Origin: Synanceia verrucosa
Taxonomy: Eukaryota > Chordata > Actinopteri > Perciformes > Synanceiidae
Assembly: GCA_029721515.1 (NCBI GenBank)
Contig: CM056565.1
Span: 2,299,742 to 2,363,741 of the forward strand
Direction of reading: 5' to 3'
DNA: 64,000 nt
Each line of letters starts with the position of its first letter. The first letter of the stretch is position 1. This document shows positions 24,108-35,382 of this stretch, piece by piece. The notes below the pieces were generated by a model that saw only the letters and a program-made list of their open reading frames with translations, was not told where the DNA came from and ran no database searches. The translations under genes were made by a program, and so were the position numbers.

Positions 24108-26020
24108 TAAAGGAGAACTCTGGCCGATTTCAACATGCAGCTATATTGTTCAAGCTACCCTAGACACGTCAGTACCCAAGACGCATCAATTTTTGGTCCA
24201 ACCTTGACAGCATTTCTTGAGCGGTGCGGTAGCCTGGACAGCTAACCCATGGGGGCGTTATTTTCATTATGCGTTTTAAACATCTTAACATACTCCAAAT
24301 ATCACCCCAAAAGATATGCAACATCAGCAGACACCTAGCAACAGAGCACCGTAGTGTGTATGGTTCAGAATGAGTAGAAAAGTGGTTAAATCAGTGTGTT
24401 TGTGCAAGCAGTCACATACCGGTTTGTTTACAGCCTTGTCTTCCAGTAGTCCAAACAAGTCAATCTGCACGATGACGAATGAGCCAATCAGAGACAGAGA
24501 AGGGTGGGTCATGCCGAGGTCAAAAGTTTACTTTTATTTGCCTTTTTGTGATGAGCCAGTAAAATGAAGTGAGCTCTTTAAACAAAAATTTCATTCATGA
24601 ATTGTAAACGTTCTCGCGAATCAACATCAGCCAGCAGCTCAGTTAATGTCAACTACAGTAGGTGGGCGTGGGCCCTTTGTTATTATTTATTTATTATGCT
24701 GGACCTTGTAAATGATGTTAATAATATATCAGGGCTCCACAGTCTAGGCTAGGATCGCCACGCTAAGCTAACTACATAAACGACATGACATATGAAAGTG
24801 GATGAATTGCTGGTTACAAAGATGTCTCATTCATCATTGTGTAGCAAAAACTCGAACTAGAAGAGAGAAGAGAGCTAGAAGCCAACGAGTTGCGAAAATA
24901 ACATTCCAAAAATCATAAACTTTGTCTTAGCTTTGCTGTTTTCTGATTAAAGGTCATATTATAGCTCTAAAAACGATACTAATAGCTTCTCCTATGACTC
25001 TGTGTCAGTTTGAAATGAATCACTGTTGTACTTGTTTCCAGAGAGGAAGGGCTGAAGTGGAGGCTCTACTTCAATAATGGGATCTTTGAGTATACTCCCC
25101 TCTGGCTCATCATTGGTGTTTGTAAAGATTACATTTAGGCATGGCTTTGGATTCTCTGGACTCTGATTGGTCAATTGAGGTATCATTAAAATTGACCAAT
25201 GGGTTGTCGAGATATTCTCTAGCGTAACGCAGAGTTTCACTGAATGCTGCCTGTGACGCACTCACAGCCTGCACATAATGCACGTAATGAAAAATAATGA
25301 CAGAAAGAAAGAAAGATTTTGTGTAGAGGATGCTGGAGGTAGACAGGGGGCTGATGTGTATCAGGCAGATTCATCTAGTGATGAAGTGTGCATTCTGCTG
25401 AGGTGGAATCTGGTGAATCTGATTCCTCTGGACAGATATGTAATCTGTTATTGTTGTTGATGTTATTATTATTATTATCAATAGTTATTTCTTATTATCA
25501 CTGTTATTGGTCTGGGTGAATTTTCAAAATGAGTCAGAAATACTTAATAACCAGAGGGTTTTGTTACATTTTATTTCTTGTTATTGTTTTGTTGAATAAT
25601 TTCAAAAAATAACTGAAACCCTATGTTTACCTCATCTATATTTTACATTCATGCAGGCTGCTTGTGTGACCAGTAATACCTACAAACTGGTCCTGATCAA
25701 GTCATGTTAATTTTTGTCTGGGCTGCATTAAAAAAAGGTAAAAATTGAGAGTATACCCACTTCTCCAGGGACCACTACACCACTGAATGAGCCCAACAAT
25801 AGCCTGTTATGAGTCTATTTTCTCTGTACTGAGAGTTAGCTAGCTAGATGTTTTAAACACATAATGAAAATAAGGCCCCCATGGGTTAGCTGTCCAGGCT
25901 ATCACGCCGCTCAAGAACGCTGTCAGGGTCGGACCAAAAACTGAGGTGTGTTAGGTACTGACAAGTCGAGGGTAGTTTAAGCAATACAGCTGCATGTTGA
26001 AAATGGCCGGTATGGTTAAA
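24108..26020. mobile_element. DNA element with about 164-bp inverted ends (about 1.9 kb)
   Basis: Segment 24122-24285 is repeated in inverted orientation at 25846-26009. Shared strings include TTTCAACATGCAGCT, TTTTTGGTCC, TAGCCTGGACAGCTAACCC and ATTTTCATTATG. Roughly 85% of positions agree by eye. The central 1.5 kb has no recognisable coding region. Borders are taken just outside the last matching bases (TAAAGG... and ...GGTTA); no clear target duplication was found, so the superfamily is not assigned. Confidence 0.72.
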
Positions 26021-29008
26021 AATTAAATTTCAAATCAAACGTAATGTTTGCAAAAGGCATACAATGCAGTCAAATCTAATAAAATTCGAGGTGTGTTCCA
26101 AGCAGAGCAGCAGGGACCAGCCAGGGGAAATTTGCTGTGCACTTTGCACATGCATACCACAGCCCTTCGTCCCAGGTGGTCTGGGTTCAGGGACGCCCCT
26201 ATATGACATGGATAGTGATACATGTCCAACTCATCCTCATCGATCTCCACACTGACATGAAGGGACTGAACGAGGTTATGATGTTATAACCCTGGTTCTA
26301 TGACACAGTGTTTATAGCTTTTTTTTCTCTGACTCGTACCTTTCTATATTTGTCTCCCATCATCCATCCTGTCCTGTATGGAAGGTATCACAGCTGGTCA
26401 CTCATCCTTTAACTCAGTTTTATGAGGAATGGTGAAGCAGCTGTGTGTGAACTGAAGACAGGGTCATTTTTTTCACTTCTACAGTGACCCACCTCAATTC
26501 ATGGATGTTAAGGAGGTGAATCTAGTCGTCCTGGTGGATCCAGGACCTGTTACAGACAGACTGTGTCACAACTGTTTTTTAATCTCTCTTATTCCAGTGT
26601 ATTGCTAGAAAGACGTATTGTTATTGTGCAGTTACTGGGATGGGTACGGCCAAACGATTGTTTCTCCACCATCCACTTTGAGAGGCTCAGAATGACAGGA
26701 AGTTCTTGTATTTCGCCTTTCAGGGGAACATCTACAAGAAAAACTACCTACCATTCAGAAAGAGTCTTCTTTTATCTTGAAGACCTCATCACCATTACCA
26801 AGTCCAGAGGATTGGTGATGCCCCACACAGCCCAGTTAATCTCACACCACCTTGAGGGTCATGATCGAGTGAAAGAGGAGGAGGTGCCTATTATACCAAC
26901 AGGTGACGTACCTGAGGGTTTAGACAAAGTTCAGTATTTCCTGTGCTTATAAATCCAAGGATACATTATTGAAATGTTTGTTTTTCCATTATCCAAATAA
27001 TTTATGCTCTCTTCATCTCTTAGCTTAAATAGAACATAAATGCAAGCCAGTCTCAAAGGGACAAATGTCCATTGCCTTGTCTTGTGTTACTGTTTGAAGA
27101 GATCCACTCATTTTTGTTATACTATAAAAATCCAATAAAAGCATAGCTTTTCTTTGGCTCAAGGGCTGTCCTTCCTCCATGTGAGGTTCAATGTTTGCAT
27201 CAGTTTGAATTTGAAGCAATAACGATCGGCGGTCATCGTGTTTTATTCCATTGATTTTAAGAAGAGGCCCAAAGCAGTTTGGGTTCCAGCGCTGTAGAGT
27301 ATGTATCTTTTCAATCTTGTCAATAATTGCAGAGCACATTTTTCTATTTGTGTTATTTTTTTGTGATTTAATTGCCTTAGGGAAAGCCCATACTACAGCT
27401 TAAGGCAGAGCTTTCTTGTTCTTTCATTTCGATTAATGTGTGGGGACTACAAAGCATTTCCAGAGCTCAAATCCTGCTTTGCTGTCTTTTTCTCTGTGCT
27501 ATGTGGAGAATTTTTACTTGTAGTCTGTTGTGTTGTGTAATTGTAGTTTATTTATTAATATATTTATTTATTCCCATCAAGTCTCAAGCAGTCACAATAA
27601 ATAATAGCATCTGCACTGGTATTGATCGGGCCGCTCCTGCACACACACACAAAGGCTCACCTACACACTGTCCATAGACACTAGTATATAACCTCAGCAC
27701 ATCCCTACCCTCACTGTCGTAAAAATAATTCAGCATGACTTTCTGCTGACTGTTTTTTACTGCATTATTAATTAACACAATATTCCCAAACACAAACAAA
27801 GTGTCATCCAGAGAAAAAGAACAGAAACATCTCAAGTTGACTGCATTTCAGTGAATTTCAAGCTGTGAGCAAGACTTATTATTTCTTTATTCATTTTTGT
27901 TACACATCATTTTGTCGTACAAGGTCTGAGAATACATGTATGACGACCTGTATTTGAGGAGTTTGAAGTGAAACAGACCCGGGGCTGTATTCATTAATCT
28001 TCCTAGTACAAATAGTTCTGAGAATTAGGATATTTTTTATGATATGATAATTTTCCCTGAAAGTAAAGACGAAATCCTGGTTAAGCTAAAAGTTATTCAT
28101 AAAGCATCTTAGCTTTTAGAAGATTCTCTAAGGTTAAAAAAGGTGGAGAAGGGAGAAGGTTTTTTAAAAGGCTAAAGAGGTGGGAACACTGAATAATTGA
28201 GTTCAAGATATAGATGAAACACCAAAATTACAGCATAAATATACTAATTATCAGCATGTGAATAGGTAGGTGCACAGTAGGTATGTGATAACACCTCAGT
28301 TTCTTCTTTTGAAAAAATATCTTTGGTGCATTTCTTAGCTTGTAATTTGCACTTTGTACTTTATTTTTTAATGTCTGTGAAAAAAAACTAAACTTCATAA
28401 ACAGAAACGTCCATTCAATGCCAAGTGTCACTTAGAGCACATTTTTTTCTTTTTGTCTTTTTTGAAAATCAGGATTAACCACACATCCTCACCGAGGTAA
28501 AATTTCTGTCCCATCCTTGCTCAGAGTTGCTGAGTTACTACTTCATCTATTTGATAGCATAAAGGGGAAGTGACTCCTCATCACCTCCATCAGTTTTGTG
28601 CTGGCAAGTTTTACATAGTAGTAGTAGTATACCAAAGTAGTTATAATAATGACAGATATACCTGCAAACACTGTTGATTTTTTACAGTTGCTAAATATCC
28701 TGCACTGTTAATGAAACTGATCACCAACCATTATCTGTAGAGCTTACTGGAATTTATCAGTATTTCCAATAAGTTATTAATACACTGCAAAAACGCTGCA
28801 TTAGGCCATAATAGTCCAGTCCACCTTCTCTTCTGCTCTCCCTATCTGTCTCTTAGTCTCTTTAGCTCTCTCTCAAACTGGTGGTTTACAGCAGCTTGGG
28901 TGGGTAATAAGAGAATAATTGAAACAAATAAAGTGACCCATGATCTAATCTGTAGCATTTCATTAGCTCAGTGTCATTCAGCATTTGGACAATATTTTGT
29001 TTTACATC

Positions 29009-29042
<34 letters not shown>

Positions 29043-30343
29043 GACTGTATATATAATATTTAGTTAGAATTTTGTCAGCAGTAAAAGAGGTTTAATATGG
29101 GTGGGAGTGGACTGACTTGACACTTGCCTTGCAGAAGAGAACACTGAATATTATAAATATAGTGAGTAATTTTAGATAAACTGGAGGAGAAAGCATCAGT
29201 GTGCACAGTAGGGCAGCAACGAACCAAAATTCATCAACATTTTGCATAGAGTAGATGAATTTCAATAAAAGATAAATTCACTTAAAATTAACATATATTT
29301 TTTTAAACTTTGTGACAGCCTAGCCGAACAGTTTATGGCTTGTGAAATCATAGCTGAGATTTGGGAATATGGATCTTTACCTTGGGTCTATGAAGACAGC
29401 ATATATTTCAATAGATATTATCATTTCAAGTAATGCTCGTCCTTTTTTGTTATTATCATTTCTGGCTGCTTCTTCTTTGGGATCCACTCAAGCAGATTTA
29501 ATATGTGAAGTCCAAGTTTTAGAAAATAAGTTTGCAGGTTAAATAGTATGTGGGACTAGAGATAGGTTTAACAATAGGACAAAAAAAATCCTCCTCTCCT
29601 CTGCGTGGAGGAGAGCAGATGGTGCGACACATTACTGCGCCCCATGTGTAGCCGCGCATAACTTCAGCAAACTCACATCTCACAATTTGTTCAAATTAAA
29701 ATGGAAATATTCCCCAGCACAGACTGTGTTGTGGTGCAGCCTTGTCTTTTTTACATTAGCAAACAAACAAGAAGTGTGCTCCTCCAAGCTGAAGGAGACA
29801 CAAGGTGAGGTGACTGATCCACTAAAAAGCAGCAGGGCATGTTTAGCATTAGTTTGGCACTGACACAGTAACGCTGGTAGGTGTTATGCAGAATAGCATA
29901 GACAGTATTTCACCCCATATCTCTCTGTGTATCACCTTCACCAGGGAAGGTAGGACTGTGCAAAACTTATTTTTTTAGTTTGTTTATGTATCTATCTGCT
30001 TAATACAGTATAACACAAGTGTTGTGTAGACAAGAATGTCTAGTATTGCCACAGTGTACAGATTAATTCTGGACCAAGGAACAACACAGCGTTAAATGCT
30101 TCAGGATTAAACAGTTTGTATTTTCGATTGTGTTTTTGCCATGCTGTGACTTTGAAACTAACAATGTATTTTAATGGCATGTTATTAACAAGGTTGGTGT
30201 GCTGGTGATATTGATATTACAGTAGCAACATGATTGTTTGGTTAGGTTTGGGCACAGTCAGTACCTGGTTAGGCTCAGCAGTGAGCCTGTCTGTGTTATG
30301 CAAAATCATCTGAGGAGCTGAAATGAAGGCACTTTCAAAAAAT
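26021..30343. other. No gene recognised
   Basis: Over 4 kb of anonymous sequence. One 129-codon ORF at 26563-26952 shows no motif. Only microsatellites stand out. Confidence 0.55.
29010..29039. repeat. (AT)n microsatellite
   Basis: About 15 AT units in otherwise anonymous sequence. Confidence 0.9.
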
Positions 30344-30350
30344 ACCAAAC

Positions 30351-30780
30351 TGAGGCTCCATCCACACGACAACGGCACGACAACGCTTGTCGCAACGTTG
30401 CTGGAAGTATTTCCGTCTACATGGTAATGCAATAACGAGTGACAAGGATGTAGTACATATGCCACACTGATAGATGCGCTGCAAAGAAACACAGAGAGAC
30501 CCATGAAAAACAACGAAACAATGCAATGAGCATGCGCAATGAATTCCTTGTTTACTACTCCTTCTGGTCACGTGATGATGTGAAGTCATCATTAGCAACA
30601 ACGCCGGGTACACACTGCAACTCTGAAACGGCATTATTAGATCTTCTCACTCTGGAACCTGTTGTCAGAAAATACCGTTATGAGTCGCCGACAACGCCGG
30701 AGTCATCTGTACGGAAGGCGGAACTGGAATTTATTTTAAAGGTTGGCGGATTCACAGAATCCCGTTGTCGTGTGGATGGC
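30351..30780. mobile_element. TIR element (430 bp) with CCATCCACACGACAACGG ends
   Basis: CCATCCACACGACAACGG occurs at the left end (from 30358) and inverted at the right end (to about 30779). ACCAAAC flanks both sides (30344-30350 and 30781-30787), giving a 7-bp (possibly decayed 8-bp) duplication. Internal GC is higher than the flanks. It is non-coding, a non-autonomous DNA transposon. Confidence 0.75.
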
Positions 30781-31265
30781 ACCAAACAAAAGTGAAACGG
30801 ACTGAAGGTGTAAACACTGGCACACTTAACAGCTTCAGTGCCAGACTTTGCTCTTCTTTCAGTGAGGAAATGCTCTGCAGTTCCAGGTCTATTGCAGCAC
30901 CCATGCTAACCTCTTCAGAAGTCGCCATTGCTGTTTAGAACCAGCTGTCCCCATTGGGTATCACTCAGCTAGCAGTGAGTGGGGCGCAAACACATTACCT
31001 ACTGTACTCTTGTGACATTGCAAGAATCCAGCTGCCAAAGTTATAAAACAAGTACTTCAATAAGATTAGGAGAACTTTGTCATCCTGGTTACAAAAATGA
31101 ATGCTAATTTTATGAAGCAATCAAGATCATACTTAAATTAAAGCAATAGAAAATAAAAACTGGATAATGACAAGACTATAAATTAATCACAATTTTGCTC
31201 CAGACAAAATCACTACTCTAGATGGTGGGTATTAATTAGGACTTCACCATATGATATGGATCACA

Positions 31266-31450
31266 TCCATCCTTCCATTTTCTACCGCTTATCCTCACGT
31301 AGGGTTGTGGGGCGGCTGGAGCCTATCCCAGCTGGGGAGACATGGGGAGAACATGCAAACTCCACACAGAAAGGCCCCAGACCGGGAATCGAACACGGTT
31401 CTTGCTGCGAGGCGACAGTGCTAACCACTGCACCACCGTGCTGCCCATAC
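31266..31450 (-). repeat. SINE-like repeat, family 1, copy d (internal deletion)
   Basis: Minus orientation, 185 bp, with the perfect duplication GGATCACA (31258-31265 and 31451-31458). The tail block (ATCCATCC...CCTATCCCAGCTG) is joined directly to the head block (GGGGAGAACATGCAAAC...), a body deletion. It lies inside a hAT relic. Confidence 0.85.
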
Positions 31451-31553
31451 GGATCACAATACATTATTGCAATGTTGTAATATTGCAGTATATTGCAATA
31501 TTCTAAATAGTTCACTGAATGCAGCTTAAAATATAAAATACAAGTTGTACATA

Positions 31554-31555
<2 letters not shown>

Positions 31556-31602
<47 letters not shown>
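31556..31602. repeat. (GT)n(AT)n compound microsatellite
   Basis: A GT run passes directly into an AT run inside the hAT relic. Confidence 0.95.
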
Positions 31603-31603
<1 letters not shown>

Positions 31604-31762
31604 GAGTGACCTCTTGTGGAGCAGAGGAGCGGAAGGATCGGCCCGATACATGATTTCATTTTGGGAAAAAATATATGTATGAAGAAATTAAAAATCAATA
31701 TTATATCAGAGGAAAAAGTATTGTGATATATTGCCATATCAATATTTTTTCACACCCCCAGA

Positions 31763-33975
31763 ACACTAGGGGTGGGAAAAAAAGCACCCTGACTTTGTGC
31801 TGTGCTACATATAGAGAACACTGCATCCATGACACATGACACGTCATGGTTACAGCCTGTGAACACACAATCTCTGTTCTTTCACGCTCAAAATGATATG
31901 TTGTCGAGTTTGCTGAGTATACATGTCAGGAATTTCTGTGGATTTAAAAAGAATTTCACTGTACTGCTATGTGTCAGAGGGGATAAGCAGGAAGAGTATA
32001 TACAGTTAGCATGTGCAGTATGTCACAAGATAAGAGTTGTCTTCAGGGTCAAGTAAAATGCAGCCTAAGCTCAACAACAGTCACAGTTCAGCTGGTGTTT
32101 ACTAGGTCTGCCAAGAGGCAGAAATCCCCACTGAGAGATGGCTTTAAGTGATGACAAAAAGCGGAAGGTGCTCTCAACGAAATGTCAGAAAAGCTGGAAT
32201 TAAAAAGCTCTGCAGTGCTCCGGAAATTACCCCTCATCCTTATCTGGTCTGTCTATTCATCCATCTATCCATCGGGCTATAATATCGCCCTGTGTTTCTC
32301 ACCTCCCACACTCAAATCTCTTCAGCTCCCTGGATTTATATTTGGTGCTGTCCGAAGAATGTTTTGCATGTAAATTTCCTCAGTGGTTTGCCAGTTACTG
32401 TCACTGCATCTCTCTGAGTGCAGCCCCAGTATGTTTTTTCTGCCTCCGTCTGTCGCGCTCCGTGCTTGCTAATAAAGTAGTTGGAGTAGTTTCGGTGTAT
32501 TGGCCAAGATTTTGGCAAATCCCTCAAATCAGATGCACTGTGAGTGGCATAGGGTTACACTTTGCATGAGCTGTGTTCTGGCTCAAGTTATTTCAGCTTA
32601 CAGGCTGAATTAATAGCAAGAGGCATCATTACACATGTTAAATAGATCTACACTAGTTATGTTCACACATGCCTGAGTGAGAGTCACTGCCTGAATGAGG
32701 GATTTTAATTTTTCATGTCAATGCATATTCATCAGTCAGTTATGAGCTTCATATGAACTTTATCATTTACAAGTTTGGTTTTGCATAATTTGTCCGACAC
32801 TTAAAATAATTGGGGTCTCTGGGCAGTTGTGGAGACCCCAATCATTTTAACTGTGTCCCATGCACAGTACGAAACAGTCCTGGATGGAAAAGCCATACTC
32901 CATATTTTTATTTGGACATTGTCTTTGTATAGACTCACTTTTTCTAGGTGGCAATAACCTCTCTGCTGAAACAAACCATTTCCATTTGATTTTCTGTAGT
33001 TTCAGTAGTGAGTCAAGTACCGCTGCGATATTGTAATCCTGGCAACCCCCAGACTAAATTGGAATCTGGATCTTGGGAGCCAGACATGTGCAGTATGTAT
33101 GAACACATCAACACTCCTGACCCCATGCATGAACTGCTTCACGAGAAGGCAGTCAAAGACCAGTTTGTGTGTTCTTGGGACAGAAAGAAATGCTGCTGCA
33201 CAGACTTGACAGTAGCACGAGACAGCCTTCGAGCCATCAAATGCAGAAAGCTTTTTGCTCTGTAACAGGCAGTGGTGGATGCTGCTCTTACCACCTGGAT
33301 AGTCCACACCGTCCAGCCCTCCTCAGCCTGTAAGGTGGACGACCATCATTTGAGTCAGCTCTATGTTCCAACCGGGGGCTACCAGAATGACCAACCCTTC
33401 AACGAGCCTTCTCAAAAGGCGGAAAGCAGCTTTCTTAGCCATGGCACATATGGGTGTCACAGTGCTCTCACTTTCAATTTTAAGGTCTTGTAGTCTTAGA
33501 TATTTGGTTTTGAACATGTCATTGTTAGACTATGGCATCTTTATTTATCAAGATCAACAGCTCATTGGACAACTTTTAAATATTCTTTAAAGGGACACTA
33601 TGTATTTTTTTAAGTATTTTATTACATCAACATCTTCATTCATAAATAGATCCTCGTTGGTGTAAAATAACATATGCCAACAATCTGACTTATCCTCCTG
33701 GGTGAAGAATCAGTTATCTGTCTTTACATAGAGCGGATCGCTCATATAGAGGCTTCCATGTCTTTCTGGTCTACAAAAACTACGAACTGCCGAGAGGGAC
33801 ATAAAACACTACCTGCTAGTACCCACAGGACAAAATGCATTTCTGCGTTTTACGATTCACTTTTCACAGAGTAGATGGACCGTGAGGCCCTCATTGAGGA
33901 GGTGCATGTTAAGATCAACACTGAAATATCAATACCTCTGATACCAAACATGTTATAGAATCAATTCTCATTAAA
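31763..33975. other. No gene recognised
   Basis: TAGGGGTGGGAAAAAAA at 31767 looks like a solo family A hAT end. 33590-33960 (GGGACACTATGTATTTTTT...) resembles a dispersed fish repeat into which the LTR element may have inserted. Confidence 0.45.
32801..32850. repeat. 19-bp foldback with 12-nt loop
   Basis: TTAAAATAATTGGGGTCTC (32801-32819) pairs with 32832-32850 at 18 of 19 positions; the loop is TGGGCAGTTGTG. Partial pairing continues outward (GACAC with GTGTC) past a 2-nt bulge. Confidence 0.75.
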
Positions 33976-33979
33976 GTAT

Positions 33980-34275
33980 TGTAGCATCTCTGTTGTTAGT
34001 GTTGTTGGGTAATGTATGTGGGAATGTTCTGTAGTCTCCCACTGTTTGATTGGTACCTGAATGCACCTGGAGGTGAGTGGCGGAGCGTAGAGAGAGAGAC
34101 TGGGGAGGGTCCGGTGTAAAAAAGAAAAGAGTTGTTTTGAGCTGGCTGTTGGTGCTGTGAGTTGTACTGCCGAGTTGGCGTGGTTACGGCCGTAACAGTA
34201 ACCGCTGTTCATAAAAAATAAAGCGGCGTTCTTGCTAAGATCTTGTCCTTTTTAAACGTCCAGCAGGACGTCACA
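33980..34275 (+). repeat. 5' LTR
   Basis: This 296-bp long terminal repeat has TG...CA ends and a poly(A) signal AATAAA at 34217-34222. It differs from the 3' LTR at 34059 (G versus T at 39248) and 34087 (G versus A at 39276, a CpG-type transition). I see no clear TATA box. U3, R and U5 borders cannot be fixed from sequence alone, but the position of AATAAA puts R near the distal end. Confidence 0.97.
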
Positions 34276-34276
34276 T

Positions 34277-34290
34277 TGGTGTCAGAAGTG
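34277..34290 (+). promoter_or_regulatory. Primer-binding site, matches tRNA-Leu(CAA) 3' end
   Basis: TGGTGTCAGAAGTG starts 1 nt after the 5' LTR. It is the complement of a tRNA 3' end reading CACTTCTGACACCA. From memory of vertebrate tRNA sequences, this is the acceptor/T-arm end of tRNA-Leu(CAA). The match stops after 14 nt, where GAAAGG begins. This is where minus-strand cDNA synthesis would be primed. Confidence 0.85.
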
Positions 34291-34368
34291 AAAGGAGCCT
34301 GCCACTGTTTTACGCCTGCCGCGGCTAGCCTGGTTACGGCTAACTCTGTTGGACAGCCTGCAGTAGAT

Positions 34369-35382
34369 ATGGCGGCTCATAAGAATGGTACCGGCGCTCG
34401 CCCGAAGGTCAAAGAGGAGGCTATGGACAGTGAGTACGTTGATTCACCGGGACGTGGGGGTGATTTTGACTGTGCTGCGGATCATATGGCCCGCCTGAGA
34501 CGGACGGCCAGGAAGCTAGCGGCTGACGCCGGTTTCGGCTCGTTGGGCGCGGAGGGGCGCGCCGACGCGGGAATGCGCATTGGGAAAGGCGCGGATCCAG
34601 GTGTAAATAAAGATGGCGGCGCCCAGTGTGACCAGCTGCGCGTGAAAACACCGAAATACTCTGGTAAAGCAGACTGGGAGGCTTTCCATGCCCAATTTGA
34701 ACTGTTGGCGCGTGCTGCAGCCTGGTCTGTGGACACTAAAGCACTACAGTTAGCCCTGTGCCTCACTGATGATGCTCTGGCATGCTTGCTGCTGCTTAGC
34801 CCTGCTGAAAGAAGTGATTATGGGGCTTTGGTTGGGGCTCTGCAGCATAGGTTTGGACAGTGTACACACCCTGGTGTCCTTCGCACAGAACTGACAAGCA
34901 GACAGAGACAACCAGGTGAATCTCTCCGTGTGCTGGCTAATGACATTGAGACTCTAGCCAGGAAAGCTTATGCCCATATGCCCGCTGATGTACAGAATGA
35001 GCTCGCCAGAGACCAGTTCATTAGAGCCATATCCCCGAGGGAGCTACGCATACAAACGCAGCTCGCTCACCCCCGTAGTCTGCAGGAGGCATTGGAGCTG
35101 GCCATGGAGAGAGAGGCTGTGGGTGCTGCTACAGTGAGTGACCAATCTGGGGGCGGGCCTGTTGTGAGATCTGTGTCACAGGAAGGGCCAGGACAGGAGA
35201 AGCCATCATGGGTTACTGAATTGACTGAACTGATCAGGGCTGCGTCGCTGCAGCCTACAGGCAGCAACGCTCGCCCTCGTCGGGGGCCCCCTGTGTGCTG
35301 GGCGTGTGGCCAGCCTGGCCACATCAGTGTGCGGTGCCCCAAGCATGCTGGTGTTCAGGGAAACGCCTCCGGGCCTGTGTAG
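34369..35382 (+). CDS. gag: Gag polyprotein of the LTR retrotransposon (337 aa)
   Basis: Gag forms the particle that packages element RNA. The frame is open from 34243, inside the 5' LTR, but I place the start at ATG 34369 (protein begins MAAHKNG) because it lies after the primer-binding site. The N-terminal third is rich in basic and glycine residues. The middle (about residues 90-250) looks like a retrotransposon capsid region, with YSGKADWEAFHAQF followed by a leucine-rich helical stretch and a conserved QHRFG. A single zinc knuckle CX2CX4HX4C lies at C310, C313, H318 and C323, typical of nucleocapsid. The stop TAG at 35380-35382 lies inside a predicted pseudoknot just after a slippery site at codons 331-332, so a fraction of ribosomes should continue into pol. 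No internal stop or frameshift is visible. Confidence 0.93.
   Translation: MAAHKNGTGARPKVKEEAMDSEYVDSPGRGGDFDCAADHMARLRRTARKLAADAGFGSLGAEGRADAGMRIGKGADPGVNKDGGAQCDQLRVKTPKYSGKADWEAFHAQFELLARAAAWSVDTKALQLALCLTDDALACLLLLSPAERSDYGALVGALQHRFGQCTHPGVLRTELTSRQRQPGESLRVLANDIETLARKAYAHMPADVQNELARDQFIRAISPRELRIQTQLAHPRSLQEALELAMEREAVGAATVSDQSGGGPVVRSVSQEGPGQEKPSWVTELTELIRAASLQPTGSNARPRRGPPVCWACGQPGHISVRCPKHAGVQGNASGPV

Larger units (their letters stand above)
31237..31762. mobile_element. hAT-type relic, family A copy 3, opened by a SINE-like insertion
   Basis: The right part reads, in reverse, the family A start (TTGATATGGCAATATATC) and ends in a CACACCCC terminus. The left part (ACTTCACCATATGATATGG, then GGATCACAATAC) is its other end. 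The SINE-like copy at 31266-31450 sits inside it with its own target duplication GGATCACA, so it inserted later. A GT/AT microsatellite at about 31556-31602 has expanded inside. Outer borders are approximate and I found no clear duplication for the hAT itself. Confidence 0.6.

Noticed and set aside
26563..26952. 129-codon ORF
   Set aside because: No recognisable motif; neighbouring sequence has no splice or promoter pattern I can defend.
34243..34368. Upstream extension of the gag frame beginning inside the 5' LTR
   Set aside because: It crosses the LTR end and the primer-binding site; the ATG at 34369 is the more plausible Gag start.
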